Part shown: positions 12,263 to 25,861 of the stretch, one piece after another
How positions within the stretch are numbered: the first letter of the stretch is position 1
How the letters are laid out: every line of letters begins with the position of its first letter
Assembly (NCBI GenBank): GCA_001683735.1
Contig: LUGG01000001.1
Coordinates: 2,728,001 to 2,792,000, forward strand
DNA length: 64,000 nucleotides
Source of the DNA: Grifola frondosa
Taxonomy: Eukaryota; Basidiomycota; Agaricomycetes; Polyporales; Grifolaceae
Direction: 5' to 3'
Notes under the pieces: generated by a model
The model's input: only the letters and a program-made list of their open reading frames with translations
Databases searched by the model: none
What the model was told of the DNA's origin: nothing
Made by a program: the position numbers and the translations under genes

Positions 12263-15200
12263 TTATACAGAAGCAGCAGCAGATTCCTCAACTGAGGGAC
12301 AGTCGCACTGGCAGGAGATATTAATACCGGCGATACACAGCAAATGAGCGGGAACACTTACAATGAGGTGTAAGTCGCCGTAGGCTGATGGTCATTGGGT
12401 CAGGACGAAGTTCTTCGCGTTGTAACGGATACACTCACCATCATCGATGCGAGAAACTGTCGGTCGGCCAGAACTTTCTTTTCGTGGAGTGATGGCACGG
12501 GATATGCCGCGGTCTGACGGGAGTATGGGCTACGGAACTTGATTAGATGTGCAAGCTCTGGGTTGCGAGATGGACTCACCGGTTCCACTCTTCTTCCGAC
12601 AGCGCGATCACGGACATGGGATGGGGGGCATTCTTCAGGACGTTGTTGTCCTTGGGCTGCTTTCCGGCGATGATGTCTTCGGCTTCTTTTCTGATCTGGA
12701 TCATAGCGTCGCAGAATCTAAGGTGACGGATCAGCAGGATGCACTATTTAGGGATACAACAGGCGGACAGACCTGTCAACCTCTTCCAAACTCTCCGATT
12801 CCGTGGGCTCAATCAGCATGCAAGTAGAGATAGGCCAAGAGCAGGTAGGAGGGTGGAAGCCGTAATCCTGATAGCAACCTATGAGCCCACGAACATGCAT
12901 GTAGTGTACAAGTTACGCACCTGCAGACGCTTCGCAAAGTCGTTCACCTTCAGGCCGACAGACTTCTCGAATTCTGCGAGGTCGATCAACAGCTCGTGGG
13001 CAACGCGACCCTTCCCATTCTTGAAGCGGAGGTTGTAGTGTCCCGACAAGCGATGGGCCATATAGTTCGCGTTCAACAGTGCGATCTTCGACGCGTAGGT
13101 GAGACCGTTGCCACCAAGCATCTTGATGTACGACCAGGAGATGAGAAGAATGGAGGCACTGCCATACGGAGCGGCCGAAACAGCGGTAATCCCCTTATCA
13201 CCACCTGTGGGAACGATGGGGTGGGAAGGCAGGAAAGGCGCAAGATGCTCTGTGGCGCAGATGGGACTGTGGTGATAAAATAAGGACTTGATGAAAGGAG
13301 CAAACCGAGAAGACGTACCCAACACCAGGTCCGCCTCCTCCATGAGGACTGTGTTGTCATGCACACATTAGCAAAGAGCCAACGGGATACGCAGCTTAGC
13401 TTACATGGCAAACGTCTTGTGCAAGTTCAAGTGACAAACATCACCGCCACATGTTGCGGGGTTGGTCAAACCAACCTGCGCGTTCAGGTTGGCACCTAAG
13501 AAATCACCGAGTGAGTAAATCGAATTCTGAAAACTTGTCCGAAGCATACCATCCAAGTAAACCTGGCCACCATTGTCATGGATGATCTTGCACGCCTGAA
13601 AATTATTGTGATTAATGCGACCAAAACAAAAGTTCATCGCATATATTTACATCTTGCACACCGTCCTCGAAGACACCGAATGTCGAAGGATACGTGATCT
13701 AATGGCTGTTTAATCAATGCGCAATAGGACAATATTGTGTGCTTACCATGAACGCAGCAAGGTTATCCTTGTACTTCTCCGCCTTAGCCTTGAGATCCAC
13801 AAGATCCAAGTTTCCGTCGTGAAGAGTCTTGATCGGAATGACTTTAAGACCAGCCATAACAGCCGACTACCAGAAATTCATTAGCAAATACAGAGAATCT
13901 TCAAAAGGTCTGGTACGCACAGCGGGGTTGGTGCCGTGCGCACTGACGGGGATCAGGCAGATATCCCTATGACCCTCTCCGCGAGACTCGTGATATGCCC
14001 GAATAATAGACAAACCAGAGTACTCGCCGGCAGCGCCAGAGTTGGGCTGCAGCGAGCAAGCGTGGAAGCCAGTAATCTTGCACAAATCTTCCTCGAGTTC
14101 CTGAAGAAAGAGTAAGCAAAATAGTGACCGAAAACGCAAGACATTTGCATACCTTAATCAATTCAAGATAGCCCTTGACCTGGTCGGTAGGAGCGAACGG
14201 ATGAACAGATGCAAATTCAGGCCACGTCAGCGGGATCATGCTGCTTGTGCTATTCAGTTTCATGGTACAACTTCCGAGTGGGATCATCGCGTGCTCGAGA
14301 CCAAGGTCCTTCGACTGCAGGTGGTAGATATACCGAAGCATCTCCGTCTCCGAGTGGTGCGTGTTGAAGACGGGATGAGGTAGGAACTTCGATGTGCGCT
14401 GAAGTGTCTGCGGGACGGCGGGGGAGGCAACAATAGCGAGGTCGGCGACAGTGATCGGGGATGCAGATGCAGCGGATGCGAAGACGTTGACCAGTGTGAC
14501 AACGTCCTCCACACCGACGCTCTCATCAAGGGTGAGACCAACGTGCTTCGAGTCAATCCTGCGAAGGTTGACACCGGCGGCCTGAGCAGCGGCATGCACG
14601 GCCTCTGCGTCCTTCGCGGCAGCACTCACGTCCAAGGTCAGAGTGTCGAAGAATTCGGCACTGATAGCCTTATACCCGTACTTCTCAACAGCGGACTTGA
14701 TGATCTGAGTGAGGGCGTGGACCTTCTGGGCAATGCGAAGCAGACCAGCGGGACCGTGATATACAGCGTACATTGCGGCCATGTTGGCAAGCAGAGCTTG
14801 GCTGGTACAGATGTTGCTAGTGGCCTTTTCACGACGAATATGTTGTTCGCGAGCTGATAATTCGTGTAAATAATTACATCTCGCATCGAGTCTGCAATAA
14901 TTTACTTACTCTGCAGAGCTAACCGGTAAGCAGGTTTGCCTTGAATGTCACGACTCTTGCCAATTAAACGACCCGGCATCTTGCGCTTAAGCTTGTCCGT
15001 GCACGAGAAAAATGCGGCATGCGGTCCACCATAACCGGCAGCGACACCAAACCGAGCAGAGTTACCGAGGACGATATCAGCACCCCATTCACCAGGCGGC
15101 TTCAGCAGGGTGACAGCGAGGAGGTCGGTGGCGCACACCAGCAACGCGCCCGCGGCGTGAACAGATTCCGTCAAGCTACCGAAATCCTTGATACTACCGT

Positions 15201-16089
15201 TAACGTCTGGATACTGAACGAGCACACCACAGAGGTCTGCACGAAGGGCTTCATCCTTGAGATCCGTTAATGCGTCGCCTACAACCAGCTTGATACCGAA
15301 TCCTCTGGCCCGAGTCTGAAGGACAGCGATAGTCTGGGGGGAAACACCGTTGTCTGCAAAGAACGTGTGCTTTTTGTGGTTCGAGTTCGTATATGCCATG
15401 ACCATGCTTTCCGCTGCCGCAGTAGCCTCATCCAAAAGTGAAGCATTTGCAATATCCATCGAGGTCAAGGACATAATCATCGTCTGGAAATTCACGAGAG
15501 ACTCCAGGCGTCCTGTCGATTGTATCAGTCATCGCTCAACTGCACTGATTGCTATGTCAGGTAGCACCTTGAGAAATCTCGGGTTGATAAGGAGTATACG
15601 GAGTGTACCAAGCTGGGCTTTCCATAACCTGTTTCCGGAGTCAAACTACGTTTACACACGCGTGATGACAAAACATACGTTGCGCAAAACGACTGGAGGG
15701 ACAACGGCATTGTGGTATCCCATACCGATGTAACTTTTGAACGGCTTATTCGCCTGGCTGAGCGCGCGCGCCCTCAAGTAGAGCTCGGACTCGCTGAGGG
15801 AAGGTATGGTCTCGTTGCTGACGGTCGCAGACGACACCCGGATCTTTGATGGAACAGTATCGGCCACGAACGCATCCATAGATTCATATCCCAACGCCGA
15901 GAGCATATGAGTGACATCACGGTCATCGGGGCCAATATGTCGGTCTGGAAATGTGTCCAGTGACGCGAAGAGTGATGAGGGCGCCTTGGCGGTCGCAAGG
16001 CCTCGCGCAGCAGGCTTCAAGTTAGGAGAAGGACGATGTTGAAGGATCTGCCTTGACAGCAGAGAGCAGACATTGCGAAAAGCCGCCAT
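12263..16089 (-). CDS. GCV2: Glycine dehydrogenase (decarboxylating), P protein of the glycine cleavage system
   Basis: The P protein is a PLP enzyme of the mitochondrial glycine cleavage complex. It decarboxylates glycine and passes the aminomethyl group to lipoyl-H protein. The start [17 protein letters not shown] and the following basic stretch fit a mitochondrial presequence. Conserved landmarks in order are [61 protein letters not shown], the second-half [13 protein letters not shown] and [10 protein letters not shown], and the PLP-lysine motif [17 protein letters not shown]. The C-terminus reads [20 protein letters not shown]; its final exon, from about 12320 to 12263, follows a GTAAGT donor and CTGCCAG acceptor. 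There are at least eight short introns. The protein is full length (about 1,000 residues) and I found no frame break, in contrast to several neighbours. Confidence 0.97.
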
Positions 16090-16995
16090 GGGGCGGAGGA
16101 ACCCTACGATCCCTGTAGAGCAAAGTGGGCTGGAGCAAGGTGGAAGTAAAAGGAGAGGAGGATGAATATTATAAGGAGCATCGTGTGTTCACCGAGCCAT
16201 TCACCGAGTAAAAGCAAATGCTTATCGTCCCGTACGATGGCTAGCGGCTCTAGCCAACTTTTCTTACTCCCGCCTACTCCGACTTTTTCGGCGCTCCGCA
16301 TTTTCTATTACAGCGCCAATTCTCGTCTTCTTTCATTTTACAGCAAAGTTTTTACCTTTGAAAGCACAGAAAAATGTAAAAAATATGGGGAATAAAACTG
16401 AGAGCACACAAGCATGAGCCTGAACCCCTTTGGTAAAGAATGCTGCAGTAAACTGTAGTCGAAAGCTAAACGGACTAAGAAGGACGCCTGGGCAGTGAAA
16501 AAGTTTTTTCACCTGACTCGGCCCCGTCGCTATTCCGTTTACACGTGAAAAATCCCGCCCTCCCTTCCAAATTGGGACAACATAGGACGTCACCCGACTC
16601 GGGGTTCTGTCGCGCTCATCGTACACAGAAATTCTGCAGTTGAGGCTTGAGCGGCGCAAAAACTAAAGGTATCACACATATCTTAGGCCCGAGCTACAGA
16701 CGCACGGCGCCCCGTATCACGGAGTCTGTTATCGTCCAACCACACGCTGACACCTTTCGCTACCAGTACTGTTATCTTGCCTCGGCGGCAGTCGTTAAAT
16801 CTGCTGAGAAGATCACTTCGCAGACCATTCAAGGTAATTGTTGGGTCGTTGTTGTGTCAACACGGATACTATTTGGTAAAGTATGTGTACCAAAATACAC
16901 GTCACAGAAGACGAAGGCGCCCAGGATCCAGACTCCGAGGATTATCTTTCAAGGCATCAACGACATGCCGTCCGCATAAGCATACCGAATAAATC
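16090..16995. other. Intergenic stretch with one weak ORF
   Basis: About 900 bp lie upstream of glycine dehydrogenase. The only candidate is a plus-strand reading from ATG 16647 (MSGAKTK...) that could splice at a GTAATTG donor near 16834 to an acidic exon starting EDEGAQDPDSEDY near 16909. No family is recognised, and the downstream part overlaps the 3' end of the ARMH3-like gene. I treat it as unproven. Confidence 0.25.
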
Positions 16996-19587
16996 CTACA
17001 ACATCATGCGATTGCTTCCTGAAACACTAGGTGTCAGCAGGAAGGTCAGACATGAAAATCGACACTTACGGAGGATCATCTGCCCCATGTAGGTTTTTGG
17101 GGTAGTTCAAACCATCCTTTTCTTGTTCCTTGGCCACAACGCGCAGTGCTTCTTTCGCAGACTGCACTCCTGCATCTCGTATCTTTGCCTCATAATAGTC
17201 TATGACAGCGAGTATGCTTGTTAACGCCCGGGCGCACGACTTTGTATACCCGACATGCGTTTATATGAAGAGGATGACTGGGGTAAAGCTAGCGTCTCCA
17301 GGAGTGCTGGCTGCTTTCTTATAATCGCAGCCGCACGGACAAGTTCATACTATCGCACACTTTATTATCAGGCGGTAAATATGATGCGATACGGACACGT
17401 ACGATGAGTTCATGGACGGCCTTGGGACTTGGTAATATACGTTCCGAATGGTACAGCGCAATATCCAACAGCAGCAACGTCTACGTTTTAGCATCATGTG
17501 CTCAGAATTCTAAGTGTGCATGCATTGAAAGACTAAAATCCCACCTCTTGCACAAGTTGCTCCACGCCTCCTGTAGTAATCAAGTTATCCAACTTGCTTG
17601 AAACGAAGTCGAGTAACAGAACGATGGCTCTCCAGAATTCCTGCCAGTGATACTCTGACGCGATTTGGTAGTAAAATTCACCACAACTGCGTAGTTTCAG
17701 CAACATACCTAGGCGAACACGCTCCCTCTGGAGATACCACAACACCTGATGGCAAACTCTGACGCACGTTCTGTTTCGCATATTCACGTTATCAGTGCTT
17801 CATGTAATAGGCTAGCCGACAGGCACCCACAGATACGAATAGACTTCCAGCCGTTTCTGTAGGTTATGACGTAGCCATAATACGGCACAATCCAGCAACG
17901 CGCATATGGGAGCTCGCGGAGGTGGAGATAATGGTAGGTATGGAAGTCTCTGCATTCATTTGACAAATTAATTGGTAAAGCGAATGACAAATAGAGTTGC
18001 TTGCCTGACGACATAACCGGATATCGCTCTGACCAGACTGACAAAGCACCCGCATGATTTCATTGCTCTCTACCATAACCAAGAGGATGTTCAGAGATAA
18101 ATTCGCGTAGGCAATAGCACGAGGCGAAGACGACGACGACGCATGAGTTAATAAATAAGATGACAGGGTTAATAAGGTATACGGTAGAGGCGAGAGGCTA
18201 GTCGCTTTCTTTTCAGTCTCGGAATCGATAGACTGCACGAGCACTTTCTGAAACGTGGAGCTGCCATGGATGAATTCGAATAAAGGGAGCAGAATCACGC
18301 AGGCCTCAATAGGTCTACAAATAGAGCAGCGTTGAGTGACCAATATAACACGCGATATGTAAATTGCCTACTGATTCTTGAAAAGCTCGCGGGGAGGATC
18401 TACAGGCTTTGACGCCAATGCGCGGTCTGGGCGAAGTGAAGATAGGAACGACCCAAAAGCCGAGCCAAAGGTGGGAGGCGAGTCATCCGATATGCTCTGG
18501 TATGCTCTGACAAAGAAATCAGCCACAACTCTCAAACCGAAAGTCAAAACGTACTTCACAACAGCATCCGCTGCAAAATTAGAAGCCCAGCAGATCTTGC
18601 GCATGAACTGCTCATCCATCGCCTCCCTGATACATCGCAAGTACGGATTGAGTTTAGCAGCATCTGATTTGTGGAAGTTGGCGAGCAAGGCTAGCAGAAG
18701 GACGGCTTCGAACGTGAATTGTTCTGTTTCCGGAGACGTTACGAGCTTCAATGCTATATTAGCGAAACAACACTACCATAAACGGCGGCAACATACGGAG
18801 ACAATGGAGGGGAAGAGGTCGCGTCGCAGGAAGTAAGCTCCTGGGCTGAGCTGGCTGATCCCACATACGAATATAACAGCCAACTGCAAAGCACCATGGC
18901 GCAGACTAACTGAAATGTACACCGTCATAAATTGATTGACGACGACAAGCTAATAGACGAACCTGAAGCCGTTGTATCACTGAGAATCTCATCGATAGCC
19001 GCGGTGAGGTCCTGCCAACATGCATCTCAGACAGCAAAAACGACGAGATAAATGGAAGGAGAACACACGTTGAAAAGGTCGTCACTACGGTTGACACCTC
19101 CGGCGAACACTTCCATGACTTCCCACCCAGCAAGATTCTTGCTTAGCAGACATCGGCTCAGCACCGCGAGTGTCTCCACAGAATGAGCCTTCCTGACATC
19201 CTCATTGTCCGGTGTGCGCGCATATACCAAACATGACGATATCAACGCGTTCAGCGTCGGCTACTGGAACTACAATGAGAGTGCTGTGCGAGTATCACAG
19301 CTGACATGTTGCATACCTTCAGACGTCCCAGACACTCGTCCTTCCGAATCTCGTTCAATCTCCCTGATAGAAACTCTCTGTCTAGTTCCAACTCGAGAAG
19401 GTTTGACCAGAACTTCGTTGCATCTTGATTGGGGGCAATCTGCTCTGGTGGAAGGCCCTGCACGCCCGTCACGAGCATTAGGATTGCTTGTGTAGAATAC
19501 TACGAATAAAATACATTCCTGGAGGAGTTTCGTGTACGTTGTAACAACTCTAGGTGCGAACTGCACAGAGTCGCGACTGGTCAACAT
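16996..19587 (-). CDS. ARMH3-like (DUF1741) armadillo-helical protein
   Basis: This is a multi-exon helical protein resembling the ARMH3/C10orf76 family; animal ARMH3 acts at the Golgi with PI4KB and GBF1. Diagnostic stretches are GLPPEQIAPNQDATKFW, LDREFLSGRLNEIRKD and, in the DUF1741 region, AYANLSLNILLVMVES followed by NEIRRVLCQSG-like sequence (read as NEIMRVLCQSG). A later segment reads ELDNLITTGGVEQLVQEV in similar form (KLDNLITTGGVEQLV). The C-terminus reads DYYEAKIRDAGVQSAKEAL and may end at 17066 or, after one more intron, at 16996. The start MLTSRDSVQFAP at 19587 gives a short N-terminus and leaves only 213 bp to RSC9; the first intron is uncertain. The family call rests on pattern memory and is moderate. 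Confidence 0.65.
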
Positions 19588-19800
19588 TGATTCAGCACAA
19601 GAGGTATCGCGGCAGTGAGTGGTAGCATCAGTATACGGGCGCTACCCGAACCGCGACGACTCCCCGATCACATCAAATTCAACCCAAACGAAATTGACAA
19701 CTTGAGTCGCGGAAGGTATATATGTTACCGGATAAATATCAGACGTCGGTAACCCTCAGATCTGCACTACCTGGAAAAAGCAAGCTCGTGAGTAAGAGAG

Positions 19801-21840
19801 TCACGTAGTCCCAGACAATCCAGCATCTACCATCTCCGGTATCCAGCTCATCAGTGTCTCGTCCCGTATCCGTACCTCCTCCAGCATATGCCGGACGCCA
19901 ATGAACGCCTTCCTTCCCCTCCTTTCTCCCTCCTTCTCGCTCTCTGTCCCACGGCTCCGTTCCTCGGCGTTCTCCTGCTCGTCGCTTTCCTCTACGATCC
20001 CAGGGAAGCCGAAGTGGTTCTCGTCCACGCGCGGCGCTGCATCTGACGATGCAAACGACGCACGGAACATCAGCCGGATGCAGAGTAACGCAGTGAGCGA
20101 TCCGGATGGCGGATCGATTACTGGACGTAGGTATGTGACTTTTGCTGAGCGTAATGGAGGAGGCGGTCGGGTCGTCGGATCGCTGATAGGATGGGGGTAA
20201 CCCACCGCGGGTAAAGTGATAGTATCAGACTGCAAAGGGTGCCTTGGGGTTGGCTGCATGCTGGGCAGATGTGTCAGGACATGCGCGCGCATCTGTGATT
20301 TTGAATGCGACGGATGGGAGCACGACGCCCACAAGCAGGATAGCTCCGGGTCCTCGTGGGTATTAATATGGTCCTGCAAAACATGTTCGTACAAATCGCC
20401 TGTCGACACGAACGAGTTTGCAGAACACTCTGAGCGATCCCACTGGCATTTATATGCCTCGTTGGTTGGGTTCTCTTTCCGCCGATCGACGCCCCGTACG
20501 ATGAAGCGCTGTGGAGGGCCAGGAAGCACCATCGCCTGTGCTTGGGGAAATACCACGCTGACGTTTTTGATGACATCTGAGGCAACGAGGAGGGTATAAC
20601 GGTCTTGAAAAGGAGTGAATGCGTCTCTGTAAAGGTTCCAGAAGTCTACTTGCGTGAGCTCGCCGTCAGGCTTGGAGACGAACATGGTTCTCATCCTGGT
20701 GTCTGATTAGTGACCGACACTGTATTGGATAACACTGACAGGTACATACCATTCGTAGCACCGCTGAGGCTCGGGCATGGGGACAAGGTTATCAAGTTCT
20801 TCTTTCGTCAGTTCGTGATCCATGGAGGAGACCATTTGCGCAGGCACAGTATATACGGGAGCTCCGATATCGAAGAAACCGTCTCCTCAGCCTGTTCCAA
20901 CAAGATCAGAGACACGAGCATTTTGAGTGTACCCTGCATATCCGGATGCAGGAGGAAAGCCTTCATCATTGGAGGATATGACAGATGTGCATAGATGTAA
21001 TTCAGAGCCGTGTCTACCAGCAACCTGTCAAGGATCAAAGGTAGGACTCTGATTGAGATTTCGAGCGCGGGCGAGTCTGGGGTGAGATGAACCATATTTG
21101 CGGGATTCGAGAGCATGGTGGTGAGCGTGGCCAGAGACGCGATCATCAAGGTGCGGTTAGATGAATGTCTCGCGATGTTTTGCAGAGGGAGAAGGGGGCT
21201 AGCTTCCACCGGCGCATCCGGTGGTGGCAACACTGCCGTGCCAGCAATGGAGTGCAAGAGTTCGATGACGTACAGGAGAAATTCTGTGTTCGCGTCTGAA
21301 TCGGGTTCGAGAGTGTGCAGCGCGCACAAAATCATGTGGCGGGTGGGCAGGTGCGCAGCAAGCTCCGCTGCATTGGGCTCGTTTACAGCGGCATTCCGCA
21401 AAATGAAGAGCGATTCCAGCGCATGCCTCCGCTTCCTCTCCTGCTCCGGCGAGAGAGAAAATAGCGCAGTGGTTTGGGCGAGCTCTTTCGCGCCCGTTCT
21501 GATATACCACTCCGGCCACTCGTGCAGCGCATTAGTCAAGCCTGGAATAGCCCGGAGCACGAACTGTTCATTATTGCATAGTCGACATAGCCGATCGAGC
21601 GCCCAGGCAACTTCAGAGTCGATGGTGAACGGAGAGAGAGGAGCATCCTGTTGTTTGGTGTACCTCCGTATACCACCCTGTTTTCAGGAACGTAAGACTC
21701 CTTTCAAATGGGCGTGAAATGAACTTACGTTCATAGTCGTCAGTCACATTTGGACGAGGCTGAACAGCGGAAGGCCGACTGCCAACGGTCGAAGCCGTCA
21801 TGGCACGGTTTGGAACAGTTTGTGGGTAAATCGCAGTCAT
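19801..21840 (-). CDS. RSC9: RSC9/ARID2-like subunit of a SWI/SNF-type chromatin remodeller
   Basis: Rsc9 is a DNA-binding accessory subunit of the RSC (PBAF-like) remodelling complex. The N-terminal half is an armadillo-like helical region (for example ALDRLCRLCNNEQFVLRAI, LESLFILRNAAVNEPNA, TALNYIYAHLSYPP). It is followed by the signature around LPYILCLRKWSPPWI. The next exon begins MRTMFVSKPDGELTQVDFW and carries an RFX-like winged-helix stretch. Two C2H2-type fingers follow, YKCQWDRSEC...YEHVLQDHINTH and LSCLWASC...MRAHVLTH. The C-terminal end is acidic and Arg-rich. The start MTAIYPQTVPNRAM is the first ATG of the open frame. Reading frames are clean and introns short. The gene shares its strand with ARMH3 and the acetyltransferase. 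Confidence 0.85.
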
Positions 21841-22180
21841 GCTAGCGACACGTATGCTCTTTTTCTTCGTCTACGACAAGTTCCAGGTTGTGAAGTTTGG
21901 AGCGAAAAAAGCGTCGCAAGGAGATTCAGGGTCGTAGCATGGAGGGTGAGGATGATGGCGAGGATCAAGACGCGTCGACGCGTTGCAGCGCGTGCTAAGC
22001 TTGTGACATGGACACAGACCCCCGAACACACCAAGTCGGCAACAAAAACACCTCGTAGCAAACACAACGGTATCGACATTAACGTTCGACAGCAACAAAA
22101 CATGGAAAGCAACGCTATAATACAAGTCCTAAGATACAAGTCCAGATATCACCTAAATCGTGTCCGGTGTCCCGAGCCAC

Positions 22181-24115
22181 TTATCCCAAAAACTCTTCAA
22201 CACAATCCAGCGACTCCTTCCAGAACTTCTCCACCACCCCATCGGCGAAGCCATTCTGGTCATAGCCTAGACTAATCCACAGCTTGCCCTTGAAAGTGTA
22301 CCCGAATAGAAGCATCGCGCCATGTCGCTGCCTCGAACCCGTGGTGAGCGTATGGAGCTGGATCGCAGGGAAGGCACCATGCTTATATATGCCGTCGAGG
22401 TTACCCAGCAGCGAGAGACCAATCAGCGCAGCCGTGGAGACCTTTGCACGCGCTGGGAGAATAGACTCCTTAGGAGGCTCCGAGCTATGCGCGGGCGGCA
22501 CCCAGGTGCCCTTCTCCCTCTCGTCGTCTTCCTTCGCCCAGCCGCGCGAGCGTCGCCGCGTTCCTTCGCCATCTCATGTGTCCTAGATGCAACGAGAGGG
22601 TGCTTGGCTGCTCGCGCGCTCTGCTCCTTCGCCTGCCGTGCGCGGTGCCAGAAGGCGGACTCTGCAGACCCCTCAGAGGGCAGGAAGTTTGGGAGGATGA
22701 CATTGAAGTACCCGATAGCGAGGAACCAGTACGAGTCCCACGGAGATGGACGCTTCACCGTGAAGTACGGCCGCAGATTCAGCGCGGAATACATAATCGC
22801 AGGAAGCTCCTTCGTGCCGCCACCCACCCTCGCCCACGCGATGTTGGAAATAGCAAACAGCGCAGCGGAAATGGACACCCCATGGGCCTTGCAGTTCTTC
22901 AAGATCGCTTTGGTGCGATCCTCGGGGAACGACACAGTAGGCACGATGGTCTCACGTTCGGGGTTTTCTTGCGAGGAAAGCCCTGTCCGCCGACTAATTT
23001 CTGTTGAGACAGCTGGAAGTCAACGTTGGCTGCGGCCCTGCGGAAGCCCACATCCGGCAAAGGCATGTTGTCCTCCAACGCAGGTGGTAAGACGTTCTGC
23101 AAGGGAAAAGTGAGCCTAAGTTAGGCTTCATCAACGCATGCACGACGCGGACGTACATCCTGATCAGTATTACCCCATCTGTTTTGCCATTCCTGGGCCA
23201 GCACCGCATTGAGTTCGACATCGCTCTTCTCGCTCCCGAGCAAGCTGAAAAAGTCATTGGCGAACTGGTGGAGTGCCATGCCGTCGCCCAAGAAATGCAT
23301 CGCGCAGATGAGTAGCTCGAACTGGCGCTCTGCCTCGTCCTCCGGCGGCACTGCGATTTCCCTCGCCGTTCTCGAAGGCGACGGAGTCCGCGGAGGAGTG
23401 GGCATCGCCACATCTTCCTTAGGCACGGAAATGATGAGATAGGAAAGACGGGAGTCGGAAAGCGTGCGAGAGCCATTGAGATATGCATCAATGAGTTCTG
23501 CGAAGCGTTTGAGAAACCACGCCGTGCGGCATAATATTGGACAAAAATAGCTCACCATCCTTGGACTGCCGCCGGTATTCCAGGTTGGCGTCCGCATCGG
23601 CGAATGCATCTTCGGGAGACAAGGGAGCATCATAGCTGACGAGAAGTGACTTGAGCAGTGTGACGATGGGTGAATTAAAAGGGATACTCACACAAATCTC
23701 ACGTCGTCATAGCCGTGCATTTCGACTCGAGCGCACATGAGCGGGTGGCGCAACCGGAGAATGGCCCACACCGCGCTGACACGTTCCCTCCGCACGAACT
23801 GCCCAGGAGCGCGGAACCCAAGATGGAGATACCTTCATAGTGAAGCGTCAGTAAGCAAGATGTGTCCGACTATGATGCTGCTCACATGTCGTTCACCCCC
23901 GACTGGCGCGAAGGAAGGTAGTACGACAATTCGGTCTGCCCCATCTTCCGCTCATACTGGGCCGACCTGCAACTGGACAAATCAACGAGACCCAGCTTCA
24001 CGCCATCGGAAGCCTTCAACGGAAAGTCCTGAAGATAGTCCTCGAACAGTTCGCCCTTCAGGAGCGGAGGAGTGGGGAGACCAGATAGTGAAGACATGTC
24101 AGTCAGGCGGGGCAC
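22181..24115 (-). CDS. Alcohol O-acetyltransferase-like / condensation-fold acyltransferase
   Basis: This belongs to the CoA-dependent acyltransferase superfamily (alcohol acetyltransferase and trichothecene-acetyltransferase type), likely cytosolic; the substrate is unknown. The catalytic-type motif is seen as CAMHFLGDGMALHQFAND, a variant of HxxxD in which His and Asp are present. Other landmarks are GQTELSYYLPSRQSGVND near the N-terminus, HGVSISAALFAISNIAWAR, and the C-terminal MLLFGYTFKGKLWISLGYD. Introns lie near 23880, 23690 and 23110. Two frame breaks occur in conserved sequence: one near 23528 just before RTAWFLKRFAELIDAYL, and one near 22557 before WAKEDDEREKGTWVPP. Each is repaired by one base. 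The start at 24115 (MPRLTDMSSL) or the internal Met at 24097 are both possible. Confidence 0.75.
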
Positions 24116-25861
24116 GGGTAAAGAGGGTATAGACCGTGCTAAAGTATGGACAGATGGGCACTAGGCGAGACAGGCGGACGCAAACCGGGGCGTTAAGATG
24201 GTTCTTCGAGCTTCATATAGCCGCACAAAGCGCTGTTAGCGGATGTTCATCGTTGATAAATGGCCAAGGATGTTGTGGAGCGTCGAATTCACATATTTTG
24301 GGTTCCATAATCGAGACCAAACCGTTAATGTGATCGGACGGATAGGCACCCTATCCGTGACGCTGGATCCCTGGTGAGAACTCCACCAGACTCCATCAAG
24401 ATATCATCTGCAATACACGGCCGGTCAAGATACGCCGTATGACATAGTTTGACACCGCCAGCTGTAATATCTTGACGCTGCAAACGCCTCGGAACTGCTC
24501 TGCCTAGCGAGGGAAGATGGAGGTCAGGGTGGCCTCAGTGTCGCCCCATGAAACATCCGCAGAGCCAGCTCGCAACAAGAGCCCATGTTTGCCTTTTGGA
24601 CAATGCCCAAGGGAGTTTCATCGATCACATCCTCCAGCGATCGGCGACACAGGAGTTCCTAATTCGTAGGAATCGACTGTAAATAGCCCGGTTCCGACCA
24701 ACATCCGCCCACAGAGTTGCGCTCGCGAACACAGGCCTATGTAGGCCCAGGTCGATATGTTCCAAGTGGCGGGCTGAGGCGTCGGAAACCTCACAGGGGC
24801 CCTGTACGCCGATCCATATCCATGTATCAGGAGTACTAGTGGTTCAATAAAAGGGGGATACTCACCCACCCCGGCTCATATCCATAGCGCCGAAATCCAT
24901 AGTGAAACCGCAGGTCACAGTCTATACAGAGCAATGACTGCCTTCCGCATATAGAGGTTGAGGTCACAGCACCCCTCAGAAAACGATTCCGGCCGGCGTC
25001 CAAGAATTAAGTACTCGGAGTGACAAGTAACGCACGGCCTCGGCGCAGTCGTGAATATTTCGCGATGCCGAGGTGGGCGAAGCGACTAGACTGCATGGCT
25101 GAGGAACTCGACACTGTCACGAAGACATGGATGTGGGAGCGATGCGCCCGGATGGGCGAGGCACGACTGGACAGTTAAGCGACCGAAGCCTGAGAATTCG
25201 GAAAATCACCACGCGGTTTCCTAGCGTCGGACACTCGGAGCAGAGAAATTACGACATAAAAAGCATGCAGGAGCATCATGAGCGAGAGCTGGAAGAAGCG
25301 TACGGCAAGGCGTTAATCCGATGTACATGTCGCGCCACCGGTTCGCTTCAGCCACCGTATACTCGCTTGTAGAACAGTTGCGGCCCATGGAAGAGGTGTG
25401 GAGCACGTTGCGCTGCTCATCATTCAGATGGAAAAGTCTACCTGCCGAAACGTACTAGAAGGTTGATGCTAGTGAACGTTGCAACGGCGGCGTGTTCGGA
25501 AACAAAAATGGCATGGACGAGCGAGGCGCGTTATTAACGTGATAGCACGATGTAGCTACAGATGTACGGCGCTGTACAATATACTTTTCTCGTACGAGAT
25601 ACAGTCTACGGGAGACGGCACGTCACCCGCAAACGTCGCTCTATCGACACACCATTATCGTAATGAGTATATGCAGTCCGGATTCTAGGTATCTCCAGAA
25701 GAAAGTACAGTTCGAGTTCATCATCGTCTCCAAGCACCGCATCCCCATCGAGCACTGAATAAAGAAGACCTACCGCCGCTCCGCGCTATCAACCACACCA
25801 GCCCATCTGCCACATCCAGAAATCACGGCGCGCAATCTATCACGCCGCGGCGCGCCGCAAC
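24116..25861. other. Gene-poor intergenic region
   Basis: About 1.75 kb between the acetyltransferase start and the transporter stop. Open frames are short and overlapping, none with a recognisable domain. No inverted repeats or mobile-element ends were seen by eye. It should include the acetyltransferase promoter near 24150. Confidence 0.4.

Noticed and set aside
12549..13283. Plus-strand frames of 92-99 codons
   Set aside because: Antisense to glycine dehydrogenase exons and introns; no domain.
22322..23113. 263-codon plus-strand frame
   Set aside because: Antisense shadow of the acetyltransferase exon, which has clear family motifs on the minus strand.
24116..25861. Hidden gene or mobile element in the gene-poor stretch
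   Set aside because: Only short frames, no domain signatures and no terminal repeats were visible on either strand.
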